A DNA stretch of 64,000 nucleotides from positions 39,699,956 to 39,763,955 of the forward strand of contig NC_035161.2 in assembly GCF_001659605.2 (NCBI RefSeq), written 5' to 3'. Below the pieces are notes generated by a model. It saw nothing but the letters and a program-made list of their open reading frames with translations, was not told where the DNA came from and did no database searches. A program made the position numbers and the translations under genes. The DNA is from Manihot esculenta (taxonomy: Eukaryota; Streptophyta; Magnoliopsida; Malpighiales; Euphorbiaceae). Below, piece after piece: positions 12,890-23,249 of the stretch (within the stretch, counting starts at the first letter, position 1; the number at the start of each line of letters is the position of its first letter).

Positions 12890-14300
12890 TTTATTTATTT
12901 TTTTTAGTGAATTTTCTATTATTTTAATTATTTTTCTTAAAAATAATATTTTAAAAGTGATCTGATGTTGAAAAGCTTTATTTAACAACTTTACTTAATT
13001 GAACTTTTATACAAAACTTACAATAATAAATATATACATATTAATTTTCATTTAATTACAATAAAGTGAATTAATCCATTATTTCACTTGTTTTTTCTGC
13101 TTTTATATATAGTACATATTAAAAAACAACCAAATTTTTTTAAAATAATAATAATAAATTCATATATTATTTAATTTAACAAATAAAATAGAGAAAATTT
13201 AAATTTTAACTATTTTATTTATTAATTGAACTTGTACGTGTATTAATTTTTTTTCATTTATGTTGTGATAATGGAAGGGGGAGAGTGGGGAGTTTTGGGT
13301 GGCAAACATACGTTTGATTGCTAGCGGATGATGAGTCGATCATTATGATCCTAGCCATTTCTATTTAATCTAAAAAGTTAAATTTACAGTAATTAAAATT
13401 ATTTTGCTTTATTGCCGGTGATGTATACGGGAGAGTAAGTGAATCAATACCTAAATTTTATTTTTATCGTGCGATTTTAATTTTACAAGTTAAGTTCAAT
13501 TTTAATTGATAATTAAAAATAAAAATAATTAGATGATTGTGACAACGGAAACTTGATTATGAAAAAAAGTTATTGGATAAATCTATACGATCTTAATTTC
13601 ACGAACTAAACCTTAACCAGTAATTCAAAATAACAGTAATTAGGTGATTGCGACAACAAAAATATGAAAAAATGGTTATTGAATAAACACAAAAGAGAAT
13701 GACCATGAAAGGAAAAAAATATAAAGAAAATTGTATTGATTTAAAAAATGCTTTATAAGGTTTTACTATCTCTTTATATGTTTCTATATATTTCTCTTAT
13801 ATTTACAAATGAATATCCCTAAATAACTATATAGAGACATATCACTTTCTCAACATATATTGAAGATACATTCTCTATGGTATGGTTAGAAATATCTATT
13901 TGGAACTCTCAGAAACTAAATTGTAATTTCTCAAGGACTAAATCTCCATCTAGAAATCTCCATCTGCCCACAGACTGAAATCTTGTTTGGTGCAGCTCCG
14001 TAGGCCAACCAGCCTTTGTTCCGTAGCTTTCCTCGCGCGCTCCCTGCACACGCATTGCGCACTCCATAACTCCATAGTACTCTTGTGCATCCTGCAGACC
14101 CAATTGGCAGAGACCCTTTTCGGTAGGCCTACTAGCCCCACCAACTGTCTGCGCGCCAACCAATTGCCTTGCCCGTTGTTGTCACGAACGCCCATAGGCG
14201 CTGGGCTGTTACCAGTTCTTCCTTCTCCCAAAATTTTTTGAATTTTTGAGAGAGATGAGAAGAGTCAGAGTCATGACATATGCAGAATGGACGTGTGCAG
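12890..14300. other. AT-rich DNA with possible degraded LTR material
   Basis: From 13466 to about 13690 there is a diverged direct repeat with a period of roughly 110 bases; both units end in a variant of taattaggtgattgtgacaac. From 13975 to 14240 the base composition becomes much more GC-rich and two overlapping minus-strand frames of about 85-93 codons are open. They have no recognisable domain. The mix of a repeat, a TATA-like stretch and a GC-rich block resembles an eroded LTR, but I could not find paired ends. Confidence 0.3.
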
Positions 14301-14667
14301 TCACGTGATGTGTGGTTTTAAATTGTTAGTGTATCGTACGACATCTTGCACATAAAAGAATAGTTCCAGTCTGTTAGAACGGTACTGTTTGCCAATTCCA
14401 GGTTGACTTTCTGTGCACGGTGGACCTGCAATAGCACTGCAGCAATTATCTGGATTAGGTTAAGAGCCAAGCACAGTCAATTACTTCATATGTATAACTT
14501 AATTATTACTTTTAAGTTAATAATTAAATTAATATTTTTCATACAAAATAATCTAATCATAAGTAAATATTTTTACTGAATCCCAGGAGAAAACAGCGGA
14601 TACAAGGAGACAGCACATTCATGAAGCCTATAGGAGATGATAAAATGAATTGAGAAGTGAAATGGAG

Positions 14668-15177
14668 CTAGGTTCGCCCGCGGATCTGACTAGATCCGTG
14701 ATTGAATTCTGAAAATATCGCATGTAAGCTAAGATTGGAGGTAGCTGTATTCGCCCAAGTAGAGTCCCCAGATGCCGTCATTGTTGAAGCTGTGTATCCA
14801 AAATGGCTTGGCCCGACAAAGTCATTGTTAGAAGGAAAAGTGGGTGATGCTCCTGCTGGAGTCAGCAATGAAGGGGGGATATGGGATTGGTTGATGGGAG
14901 TTAAAATGGGTGATCTAATCTTCTGCAACGGCATGCTTTTGGGTTTGGGTGGGTTTTGTGGAAGCCTAGGCAAAGGCTCTTGCGATGAAGAGCCAGTTAG
15001 TTGCTGAACAATATTCCTAAAATCGTTCTTGCTAATGTTGTAGACTTGAGGCTGAGGTTGTTGCCTATGGGCATTATTACCAACATTGGGTTGCTGCAGC
15101 TGACCCTTCCTTATATTCTTGCTAGTCTTGTTGACACCCAAATGATCATTTTGCTGCCTGTTTTTCGAGTTATCCAT
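14668..15177 (-). CDS. VQ motif-containing protein (VQ9/VQ14-like)
   Basis: Intronless 169-aa protein. The VQ motif FxxxVQxLTG is at residues 53-62 (FRNIVQQLTG), preceded by the conserved VYNISKNDF. The N-terminus is polar (Asn/Gln-rich), the middle is proline-rich (LPRLPQNPPKPKSMPL) and the rest is Ser/Thr-rich with no other domain. VQ proteins are plant transcriptional co-regulators that typically bind WRKY factors in the nucleus. The VYNI-NDF context and proline-rich tail resemble the VQ9/VQ14 (HAIKU1) group, but the protein is short, so subgroup placement is tentative. A TATA box lies at 15383-15394. Single-exon structure is normal for the family. Confidence 0.9.
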   Translation of the reverse strand: MDNSKNRQQNDHLGVNKTSKNIRKGQLQQPNVGNNAHRQQPQPQVYNISKNDFRNIVQQLTGSSSQEPLPRLPQNPPKPKSMPLQKIRSPILTPINQSHIPPSLLTPAGASPTFPSNNDFVGPSHFGYTASTMTASGDSTWANTATSNLSLHAIFSEFNHGSSQIRGRT

Positions 15178-15382
15178 GCTTCAAAATCCAATCCAAGTTC
15201 ACTCCCAAAAGAAGCAAAACAAAATTGACAACTCAAAGGAATCCCAGATAGCTCAAGCAACAAAAGTCTCCATAACTTGAATAAGCCAGATACTGCAGAA
15301 TTAACAGATAATAAAATCCCACAGTATATAAAATGACAAACAAAAGCAAACCCTAGAGCTGATATTCAACAAACAGTTGGTG

Positions 15383-15394
15383 TATTTATAAATA
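15383..15394 (-). promoter_or_regulatory. TATA box of the VQ gene
   Basis: The perfect palindrome tatttataaata lies about 206 bases upstream of the VQ start codon, implying a 5' UTR of roughly 170 bases on the minus strand. Confidence 0.5.
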
Positions 15395-15507
15395 GTTAGC
15401 TTAGATTAGCTCAGCTAGTTTAAGGGGAGAAAGTCAACATCGGCGTGCTGCCAACTGTCACACCAGCTGTAGTTAGATGCAATTTCCCTCGTGTATGTTA
15501 ATTTCTA

Positions 15508-15542
15508 GGCCTGGGCCTGGGCTCGGGCTCGGGCTCGGGCTC
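15508..15542 (+). repeat. GGGCTC hexanucleotide microsatellite
   Basis: Short GC-rich tandem run of four imperfect to perfect GGGCTC units, preceded by two GGCCTG units, in otherwise AT-rich upstream DNA of the VQ gene. Confidence 0.8.
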
Positions 15543-16980
15543 AATGCCCATAAGCCCATCAACAGTTTCTATTCCTAATGCAGATTTACTTGTCCAAGCA
15601 GGATGAGGACGCGTTGCGAGCTTAGGAGCCGATCACAACGTGCCCTGTAAAGTTACTGTAACAGGTAGTGACAGAACTATATTTGTTTTTTTGCGGCTTT
15701 TCTAAGCGTGAGCATTTTAATTTTGTGATTTTGTAAGCAAAAATTTTATACCAACTATTGATTGACCCACTTGCCAGTTTCTTTATTTGCTATCGTTCTC
15801 AAATAAAGACAACGCTAGTAATCGCCTTTCTCAACTCACTCACAGTTCAAGCATCAAGAGAGAGTTCTGTTCCCCACACGCAAGTGGGTATTAAAAATCA
15901 TCAACCTGTTTAAAAAACAATGAAGATAATATAATTATGATTAGCTGTCTAATCTCAAACAAAATCATGTTTGAGATAGCCGACCCACCCATTGGATCAC
16001 ATTCCCATATGCGTGGGGGCAATTGCCGCTCATACATCTTTGGCTGAGATCAACTCTTTTCCTTGCAAAGTTCGCCCACTTTGGGCTCTACACCAACCAA
16101 TGGTCTCTATCAGCCATATTATGATATTTCTATAGTCATAATCTTTAGTTATTTATGGATTCCTATGACGTACATATATATTCATATCCCATGTGACTGC
16201 CACAAAAAATGATCAAGTATATAAGGCTATAAGCAGAGCCCAGAGATTTATGGTTGCTAATGGGTCCATAGCTGAAGGAGACTGATTAAGATATTAGATA
16301 CCCATCACAAAAAAATGCCTTGCCTTAAGGACCTACTGATGAGGAAAAAGAAAATTAGGTTTTGAATTGGTTTTTCTATGTCCAATCAATGGAAATTTGG
16401 TAAATAAAGAAACATATCCTTTTACCTCATTAGGGTCCTCATTCCACTATTTTACAGCAAAGTCTTTCTCACATTTAAAAGTACTTGAAAATGACCCAGT
16501 TACCAATTGTGATTGCTTGACAAATTAATATTGCGTGGAAAAAAAATCAAGTAACGAATGATCCTGCCCAGAGAAGTCATTTTCTTTTTATTGCCAAGTT
16601 AGAAATTTGTTAAAAAAATGTGAAAATGTGCTGATTGGCTTCAAATGAAATCTGCCGGTTCTACTTCACCATTGATGGAGTGAATTCTGATTTTTTGTAT
16701 AAAAATTTACATGTGATGATGGCAGCAGTTCCGGATCTAGCAGCAATTGGAATCCAATGCTAGAATTGGAAAATTTTGGGATTCTGGGTCCTGCAAGAAA
16801 TGGTTAGTGAAGAATTGGGTTTTGTCTTTTTTTGATTATTGGTTTCTGGATTTGAACCAAATTGCTTAATATTGAATTCTTGTATTATGTTTAATTAGTA
16901 TTTTATGTATTTTTCCCTCTCTCATTGCTTACGTCCAGATCTGGACCAAGAAGGGCAAATTGTCTCTGACATACGCACAC
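15543..16980. other. Intergenic between VQ and RADIALIS-like genes (divergent promoters)
   Basis: The two flanking genes point away from each other, so this stretch should carry both promoters. No coding region, element end or structured RNA was recognised. Confidence 0.5.
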
Positions 16981-16992
16981 CCAGAAACTCCC

Positions 16993-17000
16993 TATAAAAA
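16993..17000 (+). promoter_or_regulatory. Possible TATA box of the RADIALIS-like gene
   Basis: tataaaaa, about 250 bases upstream of the start codon at 17250. A poly-A rich tail follows, so the match could be chance. Confidence 0.3.
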
Positions 17001-17249
17001 AAAACAAAAAAGAGAAGATCTGCTTCTAAGTTCTAACCCGCATATCTGACATGCCCCCAATGACTTAGGGATATTAGAATCTGGTCAAGAGAATCAAACA
17101 AACTACCAGAAAAGATTCTCACACTTCTTCGATGAATACTATAATGTGAATGGCCAACTGGGTCTTGCTTATTTTTCTCTGAAAAAAGAGTATAGATTGA
17201 TCGAGACTCTATAATAGTTGTTGTGTTTTGGTAATTGGTATTCGATAAT

Positions 17250-18510
17250 ATGGATGATTTTCCAAAAATGTTGTTTGGGTGGAGCTGGGAAGAGAACAAG
17301 CTATTTGAGCTGGCTTTGGCAGCAGTTGACGAGGAAAACCCTGATCGGTGGCAAGTGGTTGCATCCATGCTTGGAGGAAAGAAGAGTGCAGAGGATGTGC
17401 AAAAACATTATGCGATTCTTTTGGAGGATTTGCAGTTTATAGAGTCAGGTGAATTGGATCATACACTTGTTGAAGAAGCTCAGGCTTGTGTTGAAGTTGA
17501 ACGTACTCCATCTGTCTGTTGGACAGAAGAAGATCAGAAGTATGTCCTCACTTTCTTCATTAGTTTTATTTCTCTGCTTTTCTTTCCCTTTCCTGTTATG
17601 TTTCCATGAAACAATCATTGGTTTTATTGGAGGCTTCCTTTCTCATACAGTTCATAATAGTTTCTGTTGATTTTTCTGAATATGTATTCCACTTCGTGCC
17701 TGGTAGTAGCCTCTCAACAGAGTTATTGAAATCTCCTCTGTTTAAAGGTTGCCTGCGTCTTTCGATTTGGCATTCCTAATTCATATGTTCTGAGGCATCT
17801 CGATCATGTTGTTTAGGGTCAACCGAGTGGACCCAGTTTTGCTACTCTGCTAAATATCGTTAAGTTATTGACAAACTCTGTTCGTGTCTTCTTCGGCCTG
17901 CACAATCATCCTCGTATATAATTCAGATGTCTCCAAAAGCCAACATTAGGCCAGTTAGCTGCTGATTGAGAAATACATGCAATTCTTGCTCAGAAAAATC
18001 TGCTATAGTTTTCTTAGTGATTTTGCGTTGTTGCATGTTTCTAACCAAGAATTCAACCATATTTCTCCAGCATACTTCAGCAAACATCTTCATCCCAGAA
18101 GCAGCTATCAGATTGCTTACTGCTACTGGTTCATTTTTCTCTATATGGTTTCTTTAAGTCTGTGGTGTCTGGTTAAACTTTACTCTGATGTAATTTCTTG
18201 CTTCATCAGTGAAAGTCTGCTGTTAATTTCATTTTAAACTCATAAAAATCGTGATTCATTTCTAGCATTAATCTCATCTTTCTCAAATATTCAAGTATAT
18301 ATATCTCCTCTCAAAAGCAATGAACAGAATGGAAAAGAGCAATCCTAAGTTCCTAATTTTCATAGTGAATTTTTTTTTTTCATTATCATGATAAAAGTTA
18401 AAATTCCTTAAAAATTGCGTATGATATAATGATTGATGCTCTTGAATTAAAATTTGTGTTATTATTGCATCTTTGAGTACAGATTGCTGGCGCAATTGAA
18501 CATAAATTAA
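17250..18510 (+). CDS. RADIALIS-like single-repeat SANT/MYB protein
   Basis: Small nuclear MYB-related protein of the RAD/RSM type. Two exons: 17250-17539 and 18483-18510, giving 105 aa. A single SANT repeat occupies about residues 8-65 (WSWEENKLFELALA, NPDRWQVVASMLGGKKSAEDVQKHYAILLEDLQFIESG). The tail contains VCWTEEDQK, reading as the start of a second MYB repeat that stops after KLLAQLNIN. The terminal exon is only 28 bases; its acceptor (gagtacag) restores a codon split by the 943-base intron. Proteins of this class usually act as small competitors that bind MYB partners to limit growth or dorsoventral programmes; the specific role here is unknown. If the short exon were not used, translation would run into the intron for 23 codons. 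Confidence 0.85.
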
Positions 18511-20425
18511 ATTGTAGAGCTGAAGTGGCTGTTCAACAAAACAGAGACATCCTGTGCAAGATTTGCTTTGAAAAATGTGATTGTGAGGTATGCACATAGG
18601 AGTTTTTCTCAAGCGCTGTAAGTTTTTTCGTAAGCTCTATTCTGTAAAGCAGAAAGCATATGCCAACTCAACCTGTATGTAACAGATGGATTTGGAAATA
18701 TCAGTCAATGGATTTGTTATCACTACTTACTTCAGTTGACTAGAATTTTAGAACCTCTTTTTATGGTTAATAATGGAAAAAAAAAAAGAAAGAAAAATAA
18801 AAGGTTTTGCTCGTTATGCCCAAGAATAGCAATACAACGAGGGGCAAGAGCAACTGTCACTAAAAGAGGAGACCCACTCATATCACTAGCATGAAGCTCC
18901 CTCATTCCATTAGCTTGAGTGAGAAAATAAGCTATCAGCCTGTCACCCAAATGAAGCCCTTTAGCAAACGATCCTAGTTTGTCAAAACTATTTGAATAAA
19001 TCTTTTTGGTAAACCAAGAAAATCTGTATTCAATATGCTATAATGTAACAAGAAGATTAGGTACATTTCCTTAGACTTCTTCTCAAGAATTGGTTTTGAC
19101 AAAACGAGAGTTCAGGATTCATAGTCATCAACGTCCTCGGAACGATATTTCCCTTGGCCAAAACCATCTCTCTTCAAGAGTCAAGACCCAGTATAGAAAA
19201 TGGAATTGCATCGATCATCATCTCTTCATTCTTCAAGATGTATCAATTCATCAAAGAGATAAATAAAATGCTAATCTAGCGATAAGGGTCAGCATATGTT
19301 AGTCTAAATCAGGCAAAAGAAAATTTCAACGTTAGACATAAAAATATCATGCGCAGAAAATTCCAAACATCAATGCTAACAATTCCCTTAACAGGGTTCT
19401 TAAATGAAGTATAAGCACGAAATTGTGAAAACGAAAAAAAGTGAGGAGGGAGAAAAGGAGGAGCCACAAGCCAGGGAAGAGGCAGTGCATGGGTGGAGCC
19501 AAAACAGATATTTCCATTAATAGCTCCATCCATGCTCTGCCTGTTCCCAGTCTTTGTCAGCCTCTTTCTTTCCCCGCTTCCCCAAAACCCAAATCCCATT
19601 CACTTGCCTTGCCATGCTGATACCATGCTATTTTGCAGCGAGAAATCTACCAAATTCCTCCACCTTCTTTGTGGGCAGACCATCAACATTTAGATCGGTT
19701 GTTTGGGGCTATGCTGTGAATCATGGGGGGCTTTTTATTTGACAAAAGGTGAAGGTTTATAGTACTACTCTTATGTACTACCAAATTCAAATTGGGCTAC
19801 CTGACCATGTACTACCTTTTGCCTGCTTTAGTAGTAATCAGATTAGATTAGGCAAGTTCTGAGGTTTCTTAAGGATGTTGCATGTACTGCACTCTCTTCT
19901 TTTTCTCTTTGTACTTGCAAATTCATTTATGATGAAAATGTTTAAAAAATTGAATTAATTTCTCCAACAGAAAACTTTGATTCCCATATAAAGATTTTAA
20001 AATAATTTGGAACATTTGATTGAAAAAATATGGATATGTATAAAGTGTGTCATCAAGCCAAGCCTAAAGACATCTAAGATCCCTTTAACTTCATGGGTGT
20101 CTGTTTGTAGAACCTGTGAAGGGAAGGGAAGAGAAGAGACAGATGCAAGCAGACCCAATAAAAAGCAAGCAATGATAAAACTGAACCAACAAGCCAACCC
20201 CCAGCCCAAGAAACTTGGTTAAGCCTACACATGATCCGAATGTACAACTTTGCAATGGACAGTAATCACCAATCATTTAGAGTTTGTATGTAATTTGGTA
20301 AATGTAAATATTTATTTCTGCCCGAGAAAGAAGAAGTGCTTGCGGAATTGGAATATAATGATCCAATAGCATGAATCATTAAAAAGGCAAACTCTAACTG
20401 TCCATTCTAATAAAAATATATATGA
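18511..20425. other. Intergenic left flank of the Gypsy insertion
   Basis: A minus-strand frame at 18732-18950 extends upstream of its ATG to about 19020 without a stop and has a protein-like composition (LGDRLIAYFLTQANGMRELH), but I do not recognise it and it ends in low-complexity sequence, so it may be a gene remnant. The rest shows no supported feature. Confidence 0.35.
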
Positions 20426-20430
20426 ATTGC
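20426..20430 (+). repeat. Target-site duplication (left), Gypsy element
   Basis: ATTGC directly before the left LTR; the same five bases follow the right LTR at 27152-27156. Confidence 0.95.
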
Positions 20431-21938
20431 TGATAAACGGTTGTCGAAGCCGTCAAAAATAAACCTATTAAACAATCAACAATAAACTTGTAGATAGTGA
20501 CAATAGGGTCGAACCACAGGGAATTGACACTAAAGATCTTCCTAATAATAACCAAGATAAGTAAATAACAAATAATTAAAAGAGGGGGGTTTTGAGTTGA
20601 TGGATTAACACTAAATAACAAAAGAAAGCAATAATTTAAAGATGAGTAAATCAATAAGAGAAAAGCTTCTAGTTGAAGTATGGATCTTATTTCAGATTGT
20701 TTAGAATTGATCATTGATTCTTTAACTCTCCTATTTATTCCAATAAATTAGTTTTGGATGTGGAAGACGCTTCTCACAATCCAAATTCCTCCTTAGTTCT
20801 AGTTTGATTAGGAAACGTTCGCTAATCAAACACTAATCAACAAGTTGCCAAGGAACGTCCTTGGGGCATTGTAGCATCGAACAACTGTTGACTGCATTAA
20901 GACTTAGAGAAACCCAATTCTATCCTTGCCAACCGCGTGGTCAAGTTTAGATTATGCAATTTGATTAAATGTGTATTTGAACAATCTAAGCAATTATGGA
21001 CCTAAATCATTCAAACAATATTACTTAAGCAATTTAAAAGCAATGGGCCCTTATTGATTCTAAAAGCAAAGTAATATTTATGGAAAGCTCAAATTGCATA
21101 AATATTGAAAATAAATAGAAGTTTAACAATGGAGATTTAAATCTCCCAATTCATCACAAAATCTGAAATTCACCAACTTCAACTAGAAAAGAAGGAGTTT
21201 AGCCACTCATGGTGGACTAAATACACAAAAAGATGAAAAGAAAAGAAAAAGGAAGATGCTGGAGAGTTTCTGGCGAGTTCAATTCCTCAGCCGAAGATGC
21301 CTTTGCTGGTTTGGAGGTTGCCCTTTTATAGTTGAAGAGTTCCATCCTTCTAGGGTTTTGAAACCCCTTTTTAATTTGGCTTGTGACTCCTCTTTTGATG
21401 TTGAATTTAATTGCAACTGGAATTCCTTAGGTGAGAAACTCTTTCGTGGCTCTTGGAATTGTTTTGGTAGTGATTGAGTTGGATTTGGACTTCTGAAAAC
21501 TTGAAATTCGGTTTCCTGAACAATTTCCCGCTCTGCTGTATTTTCTGCTGTCGAAGTGATTTGCCCTGCGATTTGACCAGTTTCTTCAAGTGATTGGGCA
21601 AATCGCTGACCAGATCGCTTCTCTGTGAGTCAGTCCTCTATGTCTCTGCGAGTGATTTGGCCAGTGATCCTCGCGTTTCTTGGGCAAATCACTTGCCATA
21701 TCACTACTGCCTGTTGCCTTCAGGTTTCTGCTTCAGCCTGATTTGGGCAAGCAGTGGGCAAATCACTGGGCAAATCACTGACCCGATCACTTTTCTGTCA
21801 ACTTTCTGCACTTTTTCTCCAATTCTCCAATTTCTTCCTTTTCTGTAAAAACAAGATAAAAACCATAAATTAAGCTAAAAAATGTGTAAATAAGCAATAA
21901 AAAAGATAATAAAAATGTGGCTAATTTATGCTTGATCA
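20431..21938 (-). repeat. 3' LTR of the Gypsy element
   Basis: 1508 bp, TG...CA. On the coding (minus) strand it is the downstream LTR. It contains several copies of the motif GGGCAAATCACT, two of them directly adjacent at 21756-21779. A short plus-strand frame at 21256-21477 repeats in the other LTR and is not a gene. Confidence 0.95.
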
Positions 21939-21954
21939 AATACCCCCACACCTA
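21939..21954 (-). other. Polypurine tract of the Gypsy element
   Basis: Reads taggtgtgggggtatt on the minus strand, immediately upstream of the 3' LTR start TGATCAAG. Position and composition fit the plus-strand primer site. Confidence 0.7.
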
Positions 21955-23249
21955 GCTTTTTGCTTGTCCTCAAGCAACAAATAACTTAGCCAATCAAGCC
22001 CCCTTTTTCCTTAGAGCCTAAGTTCCACTTAATCAGCCCCCCTAGACTCCTAAATTGAAGTATCACAGTATAGAGTACATGCACTAAGGTCATCCTCTCC
22101 TTTCCTTGTTTCCTTTCACCTACCATGGTCAAGAGAAAGGTTTTTGGTTCAATCATGCTTATTCCTTTATGTTAGTTTTAATGCAACCCCTAGGAGTGAT
22201 TTGCCCATTTTCTTCTCTCTTTCTTTTTATTTTTATTTTTATTTTTAGCAGCACTTATTCTTATCCTTGCCTGAAAAAGTCACTAACCTTTTTACGCGAT
22301 TGTGTACATGGGTGATACACCCCCGGTTACTCAGTTAGTCACTTGTTCAAGTGGCTACTAGCTCTGTTCATAGTCTAGACCATCGAAACGTATTTGCTTG
22401 AAAAAGTCACTGACCTTTTTACGCGATTGTGTACATGGGTGATACACCCCCGGTTACTCAGTTAGTAACTTCTCCAAGTGGTTTTTAGGCACAGTTCATA
22501 GTTTTAGACCATTGGAACAGGTTTATGATTTGTGCTTTGTGCTGGTTTTTTATGATAGTTTGGGCAAATCAACTCATAGGGAGTTACACTAGCTTTGTGT
22601 TTGCATGCATTTGTATTTTTATTTCTCTTGACCTTAGCACATTTAAGGATTCAATTCAAGAGAAAAACTTCCTAAGTGAAGGTAACATACTGTGAATGAT
22701 TCAATTTAGGCTTAAAGGGGTGGCAAATCAATGGGGTCATGAGATAAGGGTACTCTTTCAACCTTGTTATCTATGTTGAGTAGAGCAATTAGCTACAAAA
22801 TTCTGTGTGTGTGTGCAAAAAGTGTGAAGAAAGAAAAAAAAAAAAATTTGGTGTGTGCAATAAGGGGTAAAAATAATGCAAAAAGAAACAAAAAGAAATC
22901 AAAAAAATGGAAAGATGGTGTGATCAGTGAATAAAGACTCTCTAGTACCCCCACACCTATCCCACATATTGTCCTCAATGTGTGAATAAACATATAGAAA
23001 AATGAAGGAGAAAAGGGAAAGATATTTCCTGGCCTGGGGGTGATTTGACCAGTGACTTGGGCAAGTACTGGGCAAATCACTGGGCAAATAGCTATCTGTC
23101 ACGGTGCTGGGGCAGAAAATGGTGAACCAGCAGCTGCAACATGCTTTCCATGTGCTGCATCCTATCTTGAGCCTCCACCGAATGGTCTTGAGGTGCCTTT
23201 TATGTCCTCCAAGGTCCACCCAATTGCTTTCTTGTGCTTCCTCAACACA
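21955..23249 (-). other. 3' untranslated interior of the Gypsy element
   Basis: About 1.3 kb between the gag-protease stop and the polypurine tract, where the pol genes of a full element would lie. No pol-like sequence could be read. It contains a 127-bp tandem duplication and further copies of GGGCAAATCACT. Confidence 0.7.
22269..22523 (+). repeat. 127-bp tandem duplication inside the Gypsy element
   Basis: Copies 22269-22395 and 22396-22523 share a 60-base almost perfect core (aaaaagtcact...gttactcagttagt) and a looser second half. The core includes gtgtacatgggtgatacac, an interrupted inverted repeat able to form a short hairpin. Confidence 0.9.

Noticed and set aside
21256..21477. Plus-strand frame repeated at 26469-26690
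   Set aside because: It is repeated only because it lies in both LTRs; it is antisense to the element's transcription.
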